10,026 nt of DNA from JBHIFB01 sp046760905 (GCA_046760905.1 JBHIFB010000117.1:1-10026); one strand, 5' to 3'; counted from the first letter of the stretch, positions 1-7,991 are shown. Notes: generated by a model not told the origin, from the letters alone. Program-made: numbers and translations.

Positions 1-690
1 CGGGTCACCCTCACCGAATGCGGAGAGTATAAGGGGGGCGAGTGATGCGATAGTGACGGCGTCAAGCCCATCCTTCGATGCGAGTCTTCTGAGAGAATCC
101 AGATCATAAACCCCCAGAGCATCAAGCACCGTTTCTGTAAACCGTGTCGCTGGCCCTCTTCCGTCCAGCTGCCTTGCCACGCACCTCAAACCCTCGAGAC
201 CCACCTGGTAAGCACTTCCCTCGTCCCCGAGAAGCGGTCCGAGCCCATCGGCATAAAGCGAGTTTCCCTTTAGATCGATTCCGTAGGTGACAGAGCCCGT
301 GCCTGAAAGAGAAATTACCCCGAAGCCCTCTGGGATTGCGGCGGCGAAAGCGATACGGGCATCGGTCTCGACTGTCAAGCGGGATGTCTCGAGGCTCTCG
401 CGTAATCCGCAAAGTAGCGTTTCCCTGACCTCTTCATCTCTCGTTCCGGCCACACCGAAGCAGGCCATGTGGAGTTTGTCAGGTTCAATGTCGCATTCCC
501 CGGCAGCCCGTTTTACCGCATTTGTGATTTCACGCACCGCACTCTCCACGCCTACTCTGAGCGGGTTCGAGGGACCGGATTCGGCCATTCCCCTGATTAT
601 GCAGTCGGTGCCGGCGATGACACACCTGGTCTGGGTTGCCCCGCCGTCGATTCCCGCATGAAGTTGAGTCTTCCTTTCAGTCTCATTCAC
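1..690 (-). CDS. BadF/BadG-family amino-sugar kinase (GlcNAc/MurNAc kinase-like), 3' end cut by window
   Basis: Probable ATP-dependent kinase of N-acetylglucosamine and/or N-acetylmuramic acid, ASKHA fold (BadF/BadG/BcrA family), cytoplasmic. The 230 visible codons begin at a GTG at 690-688 preceded by AAGGA with a 9-nt spacer. Seen: phosphate-1 loop GIDGGATQT at residues 13-21, a SGTGS phosphate-2 motif near residue 116, and the adenosine-region signature GPLLGDEGSAYQVG near residues 140-153, all in the family order. The start lies inside the last codons of murQ (8-base overlap), so the two are probably translationally coupled. Known: some bacteria, such as Clostridium acetobutylicum, pair murQ with murK, a BadF-type kinase acting on MurNAc and GlcNAc. 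Inferred: this kinase makes the MurNAc-6-P used by MurQ. Substrate choice cannot be read from sequence; a glucosamine or plain GlcNAc kinase is the alternative. The C-terminal part lies left of the window. Confidence 0.88.
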   Translation of the reverse strand, partial: MNETERKTQLHAGIDGGATQTRCVIAGTDCIIRGMAESGPSNPLRVGVESAVREITNAVKRAAGECDIEPDKLHMACFGVAGTRDEEVRETLLCGLRESLETSRLTVETDARIAFAAAIPEGFGVISLSGTGSVTYGIDLKGNSLYADGLGPLLGDEGSAYQVGLEGLRCVARQLDGRGPATRFTETVLDALGVYDLDSLRRLASKDGLDAVTIASLAPLILSAFGEGDP

Positions 691-1645
691 CGCGTCTTAT
701 CCTTCTTACGTAATGCGGAGTGTGACCGACGGCCTTTCTCACACTTCCACCCGATCTTTCGAGGATATGGGTCGCCTCTTTCCTTCCCACCCCCAGCCGC
801 ACCATAACGATCGCCGCTTTCGTGTCCCATCCGGCTTTAGAGAGGTATCGCCTTGCTGTTTTTCTTTCAAGACCTGTTGCCATGCTCACGATCCTCACCG
901 CCCTGTCCCTCAGTTTATCAGACCAGGGCTTGAGGTCCACCATGAGATTCCCGTATGCCTTTCCCAGGAGTATCATGCTCCCGGTGGAGAGCATGTTTAG
1001 CACCATCTTCGTGGCTGTGCCGGCCTTCAGCCTGGTCGACCCGGTTAGAACCTCCGGCCCCACCACCGGGGTGATCAGCACATCCACAGCCACCTCTTCG
1101 AGTGCGAAGGATTTCGAAGGAATGCATGTTACAAGAACCGTCACGGCCCCCTTCGTACCCGCCCGTTGCAAGGCGCCTCTGACAAAGGGCGTTATGCTTG
1201 AAGCACTCACACCAACAACGACATCGCCTTTCCTCACCCTCCTCCCGATGGCCCTCTCTCCCGCAGCCGCATCATCTTCTGCACCTTCCACCGAACGCCA
1301 AACCGCCTGTGCGCCCCCTGCTATGATGCCTCTTATGAGGCTCGGGTCTGTACCGAAAGTAGGGGGACATTCGGCAGCATCCAGGACCCCGAGCCTTCCA
1401 CTGGTTCCGGATCCCACATAGTACACCCTTCCGCCGCTCTGAATCGTCCCGGTGATGAGCCTGATCGCTTCAGCAATGTTCTTCCTCTCACTTTTAACAG
1501 CTTCGATGACATGCAAATCCTCGCTGTTCATGAGATCCACCACTTCGAGAGCGGACATGGTATCAAGCTCAAGACTCCTCGGATTGATCATCTCGGTGGT
1601 GAGTGCTTCCCACCGGGAACTCTTCTTAGATCCGCCGCTCATCAT
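683..1645 (-). CDS. murQ: N-acetylmuramic acid 6-phosphate etherase
   Basis: Cleaves the D-lactyl ether of MurNAc-6-phosphate to give GlcNAc-6-phosphate and D-lactate in cytoplasmic cell-wall recycling or muropeptide salvage. At 320 aa it has normal family length. Seen: N-terminal LTTEMINPRSLELD (15-28), SIS-domain loop YVGSGTSGRLGVLDAAECPP (76-95), EGAEDD (120-125), GSTRLKAGTATKMVLNMLSTG (202-222) and GNLMVD (232-237). By alignment from memory with E. coli MurQ, catalytic Glu83 and Glu114 correspond to Glu92 and Glu123, both present. Odd: the usual ASGRTPY motif reads ASSITPF (148-154), so the conserved Gly-Arg pair is missing, and the C-terminus carries a basic RRIRRGE tail. The start is one of two adjacent ATGs (1645 or 1642); neither has a convincing Shine-Dalgarno sequence. 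The kinase gene overlaps its 3' end, implying one transcript. Confidence 0.96.
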   Translation of the reverse strand: MMSGGSKKSSRWEALTTEMINPRSLELDTMSALEVVDLMNSEDLHVIEAVKSERKNIAEAIRLITGTIQSGGRVYYVGSGTSGRLGVLDAAECPPTFGTDPSLIRGIIAGGAQAVWRSVEGAEDDAAAGERAIGRRVRKGDVVVGVSASSITPFVRGALQRAGTKGAVTVLVTCIPSKSFALEEVAVDVLITPVVGPEVLTGSTRLKAGTATKMVLNMLSTGSMILLGKAYGNLMVDLKPWSDKLRDRAVRIVSMATGLERKTARRYLSKAGWDTKAAIVMVRLGVGRKEATHILERSGGSVRKAVGHTPHYVRRIRRGE

Positions 1646-1912
1646 GATTTTTTCAAGCGAATTTGCACAATCACAGGAACTGTGTTTGCCTGAACGAAGC
1701 AGGATTTAAAATAAAATATATGCGATCGACCATATGAAGCCATTCTAAAACAGGCCACGCAACAAGTCAAGGGCGAAGGAAATTACTGTTTTAGGGTAAC
1801 CGGGTGATGTTGTGAGATACTTCGGGTTTCTCATGGTATAAGAGAAGGAGTACTGGTTGAGGGGTTTCTACCGGGAGCCGCCCGGGCCTCTCCATAAGTG
1901 ACAGCTTTAGTA
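1646..1912. other. Intergenic gap between murQ and the sulfatase-like gene
   Basis: No gene seen. Upstream of murQ on the minus strand there is an AT-rich run (about 1706-1722) that could hold a -10 element, but I find no credible -35 partner. An imperfect hairpin sits at 1813-1833 (TGAGATAC, loop TTCGG, GTTTCTCA; one mismatch). A 5-bp GC stem, CCGGG/CCCGG, lies at 1871-1885. Neither has a T-tract on the minus strand, so neither is a clear terminator for the sulfatase-like gene. Confidence 0.3.
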
Positions 1913-4243
1913 TTATCTTAAAATATAGCCCAGCGCGCGAAGGCGCCTCTCCTCTGTTTCGTTGAGCTCCTTCGGCAATCGTGTGCGCTTCTCGAACGTG
2001 ATTTTATCCAGATTGCTTATATATTCGTCGAGCTCGGATTCTACCATCCGCATCTTTGTCTCATCGTAAACCGGGTGCAGCTCGCGCGGATCATTCACGA
2101 GATCGAACAATACCTCCGTCCCGCGAGAAGATCGAATGAGCTTATAATCTTGAATCCGCCTCGAATATAGAGATACGAGGTCTTCGTCATATCTTTCGGG
2201 CCACCGACTCGCAAAAGATGGGAGCCTCTTCACTTCCGACATAACCGGATGCGTCACTTCCCTGAGAGGCTGCCCTACGACACCAGGGGGAGCCGGGATA
2301 TCCGATTGATCGAGTATTTCAGCGAACACATCGATATCTTGAACCATATCTTGAATGACTGATCCCCCGTTCTCATTCATAGGATATTTAATAAGGAGCG
2401 GGACATGCAGTAACTCCTGATAAAGGTCATGTTCATGCTGAAAATCATAGTGTTCGCCCAGGAGTTCCCCATGATCAGAAGTTAAGATGATCATGGTTTC
2501 ATCATACAGACCGATAGCTTTTAAAGATTCGAAAAAACAGGAAATTTCATTGTCGAGATAGGTCATTTCGCTATCATACCAGGCGCGAATTTTATCGACT
2601 TCGCCGGGTGCCGTGATGGGTTGCCCAGTTAATTCAGCACGCTTTGGCCAATGAGGTGCGGGTGGTTCAGTGAACAGCCTTGAATAGGGCGCGGGCAGAT
2701 ACTCGGAAAAGTGAGTGTCCATAAGATTGATGAATAAAAACCATGGCGGATTATCTTTTACCTTCTTGAGCCAATCAAGGGCTACTTGATTTATTCTGTA
2801 TGCAGAATTCTGATGGGAAATTCCGCACAATATTCTCAAATTATGTAAGGATTCGTTGCCCATGAAAAACCGTGATACTATTGGTAGCATGAGAACATGC
2901 TCTCGTGTCAAACCACACCAGAAATAACTGAACCCCTGATTTAACCCTGTCCATGGTGCTACGAAACCGTAATTGGCCACAACCGCACCTGTAAGGAATC
3001 CTTTGCCGGACAACAACTCGGCCAACGTTGTATAGCTGCTATCCAGCGGCAAGGCACTGATTCTGGTTGAAGGGCCGTGCGTGGCACCATGTAGATAACA
3101 GGGGAGTCCAGTGAATAAAGAAGCATGTGACGGCAGCGTCCAAGAGGACGAACTGATCGCATTTTTAAAAATTACAGCATCTTTTGCAAACTCTTCAAGA
3201 TGTGGTGTCGTCCTTCTTCCATAACCGTATATTGACATGCTCGCGGCTCTTGCCGTGTCCATGACGATGAGGATGATATTGTGCCGTTTTTTGGTCAACG
3301 AGCGGGTGCCCGTGACACGATCAACTTCTGATTGCCTGAATGTGAAGGTATCACTCATTGGCTTTAACACATACACTTCAAGAAGAATCAGAAATGCAAT
3401 GAACACAATCGCCGTCAAGGCTTTGGAAAAACCATGAAAACGCATCCATTTTTTAGCAAGAACCAGGAATGGGAACGGGAGGAGAAAGCTGAAACACAAT
3501 GCGAGTGAGAGTTTGATCATCCAACGGGAATTCAGTTCTGAAATCACGATAAAGAAACCTGAGATGTTGAAGAAGCCGAAAAGGAAGATCACGATGAGGC
3601 AGTGACGGATAATGAATTGATCATCTTTCCCTCTCCACATCGAACATAAATAATAAAAGAGGAAGAAAAAGACGATAAGATTCAATATATCAATGCTAAT
3701 ATTGAAAAGTGAAAGGCCGGGCCGCACAAGCAACATGAGAACATACAGGGGCAACAGCAGTATGGGAAGACGAAGCAGAAAATAATTTTTCCAATGATTG
3801 TATAATACTGCAAACAGCATGAATACCATCATACGCATTAAACAATGGAACTTCGAAAACACACAATGCGGGAGGATCTGATCGATCTCAAGGGTCGTAT
3901 ACAGGAATGACGCTGCCAGAGATGACAACACCACTGCGAAGATGGAATTCTTGAAGGCCGTTCTCGGTGACCGCCCGACCCTGAAAGAGATGACCTCATC
4001 CATCCATGTCACAGTCGCAAGCAACAGATAAAATAGTGCCCACATTCCCACCCAGACACCGATCGATAAGACATATGATTGCCAGTACTTCTCCGAGAAC
4101 GACCAGCAGAACAAGCATTCGATGATTGCAAAAGTAAGAAATGCAACGAGACCAATAACGGTTACGGAAATAGAACTCTTGTTCGGTTCACTGGCTCCGC
4201 CAGCCCAGCAACGATTTCGATATCGCATCGGAAATCGACACAT
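1913..4243 (-). CDS. Polytopic membrane protein with C-terminal sulfatase/alkaline-phosphatase-superfamily domain
   Basis: A 776-aa protein in two parts. Residues about 26-294 hold roughly eight to nine hydrophobic spans. Residues about 320-700 are a PF00884-like domain that probably faces the periplasm or outside. Metal-site and fold motifs seen: LIVMDTAR (metal Asp329), SSWTLPSHASLFTG (nucleophile position Thr369), NLMDTH (His511), LTSDHGE (Asp590, His591), a QHEHDLYQELLHVPLLIKYP stretch, and a C-terminal RLRALGYI ending typical of one PF00884 branch. There is no CxPxR/SxPxR formylglycine motif, so it is unlikely to be an FGly-dependent sulfatase. The layout recalls LtaS/EptA-type phosphotransferases with Thr nucleophiles. 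Substrate unknown. The start was chosen at ATG 4243 because AGGAG lies 10 nt upstream; a TTG at 4297 would add 18 residues. The gene is AT-richer than its neighbours, which may indicate transfer. It stands alone, with unrelated genes on both sides. Confidence 0.85.
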   Translation of the reverse strand: MCRFPMRYRNRCWAGGASEPNKSSISVTVIGLVAFLTFAIIECLFCWSFSEKYWQSYVLSIGVWVGMWALFYLLLATVTWMDEVISFRVGRSPRTAFKNSIFAVVLSSLAASFLYTTLEIDQILPHCVFSKFHCLMRMMVFMLFAVLYNHWKNYFLLRLPILLLPLYVLMLLVRPGLSLFNISIDILNLIVFFFLFYYLCSMWRGKDDQFIIRHCLIVIFLFGFFNISGFFIVISELNSRWMIKLSLALCFSFLLPFPFLVLAKKWMRFHGFSKALTAIVFIAFLILLEVYVLKPMSDTFTFRQSEVDRVTGTRSLTKKRHNIILIVMDTARAASMSIYGYGRRTTPHLEEFAKDAVIFKNAISSSSWTLPSHASLFTGLPCYLHGATHGPSTRISALPLDSSYTTLAELLSGKGFLTGAVVANYGFVAPWTGLNQGFSYFWCGLTREHVLMLPIVSRFFMGNESLHNLRILCGISHQNSAYRINQVALDWLKKVKDNPPWFLFINLMDTHFSEYLPAPYSRLFTEPPAPHWPKRAELTGQPITAPGEVDKIRAWYDSEMTYLDNEISCFFESLKAIGLYDETMIILTSDHGELLGEHYDFQHEHDLYQELLHVPLLIKYPMNENGGSVIQDMVQDIDVFAEILDQSDIPAPPGVVGQPLREVTHPVMSEVKRLPSFASRWPERYDEDLVSLYSRRIQDYKLIRSSRGTEVLFDLVNDPRELHPVYDETKMRMVESELDEYISNLDKITFEKRTRLPKELNETEERRLRALGYILR

Positions 4244-4425
4244 ATCCTCTCGACTCCTGACAAAACAACGGATTTCTCCGATGATCACATGTTGCAATAT
4301 CCGGGCCTCGCCGTCATTAAATTAACACTGTGAATCCAGGAAATGAATACTCGGTTCATGAGGCCCACACAAATAACAATGCATTCAAGGGGATCGGCAG
4401 TCAAATCTGAGATCCAGAGCCCTAG

Positions 4426-4560
4426 ATCCTGCAGCTAGTTCGCTCCTTCGGACCCGGGGCATTGCCTATAATCACGTTGAACGAGGAAGTCGTCTCCATT
4501 GGGAAGCCAACGGTTGAAGAGGTGGTTTCAGCAATCAGGGAGAAGATGGCGAAGACATAA
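4426..4560 (+). pseudogene. Possible 3' remnant of a thioredoxin-fold protein gene
   Basis: An open frame of 44 codons ending in TAA at 4558-4560, with no plausible start and in-frame stops just upstream (TAG at 4423-4425, TGA at 4408-4410). The translation contains FGPGALPIITLNEEVVSIGK, then PTVEEVVSAIREK. A cis-Pro-like 'LP' before a beta strand, a short turn, a second strand, 'GKPT' and a closing amphipathic helix is the pattern seen at the C-terminus of small thioredoxin/glutaredoxin-like proteins. It is the only plus-strand coding-like signal among minus-strand genes here. It could be chance; the identification comes from pattern memory only. Confidence 0.35.
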
Positions 4561-4575
4561 AAGATGTTTTACATC
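4558..4575 (-). terminator. Weak intrinsic terminator of the ABC operon
   Basis: Read on the minus strand, 8 to 25 bases after the permease stop: GATGT, loop AAA, ACATC, then TTTTA. The 5-bp stem can be extended by G-T wobble pairs at its base. It is well placed and has the right shape, but the stem is short and AT-rich. Confidence 0.45.
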
Positions 4576-4582
4576 CCACCGG

Positions 4583-7000
4583 CTACTCATATCTAAGCGC
4601 ATCGACGGGGTTGGCGCGGGCTGCTTTGTAGGCCTGGAAAATTACCGTCAACAGCGCAATGGTCACGGAGAGAACCCCTGCCAGCAAGAACACTCCCCAT
4701 CCGAGCTCGGTATGGTAGGCGAAGTTATCAAGCCAGCGGCTCATTGCGAGGTAGGCGATTGGCCAGGCGATGAGGTTGGCGATAGCAACCAGTATGAGAA
4801 ACTCCTTCGAAAGGAGGCGGACGACACCACCGACTGAAGCACCGAGTGCCTTGCGGATACCGACCTCCTTTGTCCTTTGCTCTGCTGAATATGCGGACAT
4901 ACCGAACAGTCCCAGGCAACCAATTAAGACAGCGAGCATGCTGAAGTAAAGCCCGAGTTTTCCCAGCTTCATTTCCGCCCAGTACTTGTTCCCGATGGCG
5001 TCATCCAGGAAGAAATAATCTAGCGGCCGGCTTGGGACTAGTTCATCCCATTTCTGGCTTAGAAGCTCTATTGTCTCAGAGACATCCAAAGGAGCTAGCC
5101 TTACCGCGAGCATACGATAATCCTCGGGGAATATCACGACGGGGCTGTACTCGAAGATGAGAGGTTCGATAGGACTGTGCAGCGAGGATAGGTGGAAATC
5201 GCCTACGACTCCTATCACCCTTCTCGTTCTACTCATCCTCAATGTGTCCGCCTCATCTTTCATGGTGATGGTTTTACCGATGGGATCGTCCCATCCGAAT
5301 GCCCTGACAGCGGTCTCGTTGATTATCACAGACTCGGTGGTGTCACTAGCAATCTCGCGGGAAAAATTCCTCCCGGCGACAAGCTCCATTCCCATTGTGG
5401 CAAGGTAATCGGGATCGATGCTTATTATCCTTATCAACTGCGATTTATCCTCACCCCAACCTTCCGGGATGACGCCTATCTTAACCGACCCGAATCCCGG
5501 CACCCTGTCGGTAACGGTGGCATTCACGACGCCGGGGACCGTTTTCAGTCCCTCCTTGAGGGATATGAACGACTCGAAATCGGGAGCCCTGACGAATGGC
5601 AGAACGAGAACATCCCTTTTATCGTAACCTAGCTTCTTGTTCTTCATGAAAGCGAGCTGTTCGTATATGGTGATGGTGCCGATTATGAGCGAAACCGAAA
5701 TCACGAACTGCAGTATGACGAGAACACGCCTAAAACTTGAATGCGAGGCACCGGCTGCAAGCGTGCCTCTCAATACACGGACCGGCTTGAAGGACGAAAG
5801 GAAAAAAGCGGGATAGCCCCCTGCAAGGTGCCCGACTACTACTGCAAAGCCCAGACAGCCGGGGATGAACCATAGTGTCCTGAAATAATTCGTCGCAAGG
5901 GGACGACCCGAGCATGTGTTGAAGAGGGGCAAAGCCGCCTCGAGGAAAACAAAGGAGAGAATGATGGCAAACAGGCAGTGTAGAGTGGATTCACCGATGA
6001 ATTGCCTGATCAGCCTCCCCCTATCGGCTCCGAATGTCTTTCTCATCCCGACTTCCCGGGCACGAGTCGCCGAGCGGGCGGTTGAGAGGTTTATGAAGTT
6101 GAAACAGGCCATAAGAAGTATGAACAGGGCGATAGCGGAGAAGAGGTATACATACGTTATGTTCCCGGTTGAGGCGATTTCAAGATCCGTATTCGAGTGG
6201 AGATGGATGTCTGTTAGGCGCTGAAGGAAGAACTCGATTTCAGCGCCTGCCAGTTCAGAGTAAGGACTCAGATAGGTATCGATGAGGGCGGGGAATTTTT
6301 CCTCGACAATAGAAGGTTCCGTCCCCTCGGCGAGAAGCAGGTAGGTGTAAAAGTGAAACGGTAGCCACTCCTCCATGATCTCGGGGTGCTCCACATAGTG
6401 AGTCTCCATAGAGCATACAATAGTGAAGCTAAGATGAGAGTTAATGGGAACGTCTTTCATGACACCGGTGACAGTATAGTCGGAGGTATCATCAAACCTC
6501 ATAACCTTGCCGAGAGGATCCTCATCCCCGAAGAACTTCTCCGCTACCGTCTCGGTTATCACAACGGTATAGGGTTCTTCCAGGGCGGTCCCGGGATTCC
6601 CGCGTATCAATGGAAATGTAAATACGTTAAAGATAGAATTGTCAGCATATATTATACCGTTTTGATAGAACCCCTTGTCCCTATATTTGACCAACATCCT
6701 TTGCGGGTAGTCTATACGGACGGCGTCCAGAACTTCGGGAAAATCCTCCTTCAAGACGAGAGCCGCGGGAGTACTGCTTACCGGCCCACGCAGAGAGTAA
6801 TCCATATTCGCATCCAAGCACAGACGATAAATTCGATCTGCGTTCTTATGGTAGCGGTCGAAGCTCAGCTCGTCGATGACCCACAGAAGGATCAGGATGC
6901 AGCATGCCATCCCAATTGCAAGCCCGAGGATGTTGACGAAAGCATATACCCTGTGCCTCTCGATGTTCCGGAGGGCGATGGTGATGTAGTTTTTGATCAT
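4583..7000 (-). CDS. ABC transporter permease with two MacB_PCD/FtsX modules
   Basis: An 805-aa inner-membrane permease of the type VII (MacB/LolCE/FtsX-like) ABC class, which drives periplasmic conformational work or efflux rather than passing substrate across the inner membrane. Seen: a first TM at about 20-42, a large periplasmic domain at 45-275, three TMs at about 282-400 with cytoplasmic coupling segment TRAREVGMRKTFGADRG (312-328), a fifth TM at about 425-447, a second periplasmic domain at 450-675, then three TMs between 683 and 790 with coupling segment EQRTKEVGIRKALGAS (707-722). This duplicated, eight-span layout is known from Bacteroidota and related phyla, where one chain supplies both halves. 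It ends with the family-typical ANPVDALRYE. It starts 39 bases after the ATPase gene stop, with no clear Shine-Dalgarno, so translation may depend on read-through coupling. Substrate unknown. Confidence 0.93.
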   Translation of the reverse strand: MIKNYITIALRNIERHRVYAFVNILGLAIGMACCILILLWVIDELSFDRYHKNADRIYRLCLDANMDYSLRGPVSSTPAALVLKEDFPEVLDAVRIDYPQRMLVKYRDKGFYQNGIIYADNSIFNVFTFPLIRGNPGTALEEPYTVVITETVAEKFFGDEDPLGKVMRFDDTSDYTVTGVMKDVPINSHLSFTIVCSMETHYVEHPEIMEEWLPFHFYTYLLLAEGTEPSIVEEKFPALIDTYLSPYSELAGAEIEFFLQRLTDIHLHSNTDLEIASTGNITYVYLFSAIALFILLMACFNFINLSTARSATRAREVGMRKTFGADRGRLIRQFIGESTLHCLFAIILSFVFLEAALPLFNTCSGRPLATNYFRTLWFIPGCLGFAVVVGHLAGGYPAFFLSSFKPVRVLRGTLAAGASHSSFRRVLVILQFVISVSLIIGTITIYEQLAFMKNKKLGYDKRDVLVLPFVRAPDFESFISLKEGLKTVPGVVNATVTDRVPGFGSVKIGVIPEGWGEDKSQLIRIISIDPDYLATMGMELVAGRNFSREIASDTTESVIINETAVRAFGWDDPIGKTITMKDEADTLRMSRTRRVIGVVGDFHLSSLHSPIEPLIFEYSPVVIFPEDYRMLAVRLAPLDVSETIELLSQKWDELVPSRPLDYFFLDDAIGNKYWAEMKLGKLGLYFSMLAVLIGCLGLFGMSAYSAEQRTKEVGIRKALGASVGGVVRLLSKEFLILVAIANLIAWPIAYLAMSRWLDNFAYHTELGWGVFLLAGVLSVTIALLTVIFQAYKAARANPVDALRYE

Positions 7001-7039
7001 GACAGAATTGTGGAAGCTGTGGCACCCTGTGCCCTTATC

Positions 7040-7729
7040 CTAGACATGAAATGCTTCTCTTATGTTTTCAGTCACAATATGTCCGTCGAAAAGATGAACG
7101 ACCCGGTGACCGTATTCTGCATACGCCGGCGAATGGGTCACGATGACAAGAGTCGTTCCCTCCTCATGCAATCCGGCTAAAATCCTCATGACCTCATTGC
7201 CATGTGTTGAATCGAGGTTTCCTGTTGGCTCGTCGGCGAGAATCAGCCTCGGCTTTGCCACTATAGCTCGTGCTACGGCGACTCGCTGCTGCTGTCCGCC
7301 GGATAATTGTTGCGGAAAGTGATTCTGACGGTGAGTGAGCTGCATCTGGTCGAGCACCTCCTGCACTCTCTGAACCCGTTTTTGAGATGGCATACCGAGA
7401 TACAGCAGTGGTAACTCGATATTCTCATACACGGTCAGTTCATCGATCAGGTTAAAACTCTGAAACACATAGCCGATGTTGGCTTTTCTCAGGTGTGCAC
7501 GCTGCTTTTCGGAATACTTGGATACTTCCTGATCCAGGAAGTGATATTCTCCCTTAGTGGGAGTATCGAGCATGTCGAGAATGTTCAGGAGGGTCGTCTT
7601 TCCGCAACCCGAAGGACCCATGATGGCAACAAACTCCCCTTCTCTGACCTGAAAGTTAACATTATCCAGGGCTGTCGTTTCCACCTCCTCGGTTATGTAT
7701 ACCTTTTTCAGGTTCGTCGTTTTGATCAT
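7040..7729 (-). CDS. ABC transporter ATPase (LolD/MacB type)
   Basis: A 229-aa cytoplasmic ATPase powering the adjacent permease. All nucleotide-binding motifs are intact: Walker A GPSGCGKTT (38-46), Q-loop at Gln90 in YVFQSFNLIDELTVYENIEL, signature LSGGQQQRVAVARA (142-155), Walker B LILADEPTGNLD (162-173; catalytic Glu167) and switch His199 in VTHS. The FQSFNLIDELT and DEPTGNLDS forms are diagnostic of the LolD/MacB/FtsE-like branch. The start ATG has a good ribosome site, GGGAG at 7741-7737 with a 7-nt spacer. Upstream lies the adaptor remnant; downstream the permease follows after 39 bases on the same strand. Function is inferred from family and context: lipoprotein, lipid or toxic-compound handling in the envelope. 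Confidence 0.95.
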   Translation of the reverse strand: MIKTTNLKKVYITEEVETTALDNVNFQVREGEFVAIMGPSGCGKTTLLNILDMLDTPTKGEYHFLDQEVSKYSEKQRAHLRKANIGYVFQSFNLIDELTVYENIELPLLYLGMPSQKRVQRVQEVLDQMQLTHRQNHFPQQLSGGQQQRVAVARAIVAKPRLILADEPTGNLDSTHGNEVMRILAGLHEEGTTLVIVTHSPAYAEYGHRVVHLFDGHIVTENIREAFHV

Positions 7730-7753
7730 TTCACATCTCCCGAAATCGATAAA

Positions 7754-7933
7754 TCATTCGAAAACTGACTTGTCGCTGTTACCGTAATGCTCACCCGTGG
7801 ATAGCCCCTCGAGCTCCATGTCCACCTCGAACTTGCCGCTTTTCACCTCGGGATATATCTTTCTTACGATAAGTTTATATGGATTACCCGCAAAGTCAAA
7901 GGATCCTTCTAGGTTCCAGCATATTGTGATGGT
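7754..7933 (-). pseudogene. Remnant of a membrane-fusion (HlyD/MacA-like periplasmic adaptor) gene
   Basis: Between the sigma-factor and ATPase genes one frame stays open for 59 codons, from just after a TGA (7936-7934) to a TGA (7756-7754), with no usable start codon at its 5' end. Its translation includes GSFDFAGNPYKLIVRKIYPE followed by VKSGKFEVDMELEG. This matches, from memory, an internal beta-domain segment of periplasmic adaptors (the 'Y..V..IYPEV..G.F.VD..F.G' pattern) that normally are about 400 aa and sit in this operon position. The N-terminal membrane anchor, hairpin and lipoyl parts and the rest of the C-terminus are absent. A 13-codon ATG frame with a ribosome site (7937-7896) overlaps it in another frame. 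Inferred: a relic of an adaptor gene lost by internal deletion plus decay. Confidence 0.6.
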
Positions 7934-7991
7934 TCATCCCTATTTCTCCCTCATGATCGGTTGCTAGATCGATTACGATTTACAGTGCTCC

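Larger units (their letters stand above)
4244..4582. other. Intergenic region between permease and sulfatase-like gene
   Basis: This 339-base gap holds three things: the leader of the sulfatase-like gene on the minus strand (an in-frame TTG at 4297 gives a possible longer start), a plus-strand coding remnant at 4426-4560, and a small terminator-like hairpin for the permease operon at 4558-4575. I see no convincing sigma-70 promoter for the sulfatase-like gene. Confidence 0.5.

Noticed and set aside
822..1421. 199-codon plus-strand open frame opposite murQ
   Set aside because: Serine/threonine/proline-rich low-information translation fully inside murQ on the other strand.
1871..1885. GC-rich hairpin as terminator of the sulfatase-like gene
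   Set aside because: The stem is only 5 bp and no T-run follows on the minus strand.
3085..3130. Classical formylglycine sulfatase signature
   Set aside because: The nucleophile position is Thr followed by LPSH, not Cys/Ser-x-Pro-x-Arg, so a true sulfatase call is not supported.
5243..5253. TGTGTCCGCCTC resembling an operator half-site
   Set aside because: It lies inside the permease coding sequence with no second arm, so chance is likely.
6386..7180. 264-codon plus-strand open frame opposite the permease and ATPase genes
   Set aside because: It lies wholly antisense to genes with clear domains, has no recognisable domain and no ribosome site; it is a by-product of the real genes' codon pattern.
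7896..7937. 13-codon ATG frame with a good ribosome site (AGGGAG) before the ATPase gene
   Set aside because: Too short, ends quickly and overlaps the adaptor remnant in another frame; more likely debris than a leader peptide, though the latter is not excluded.
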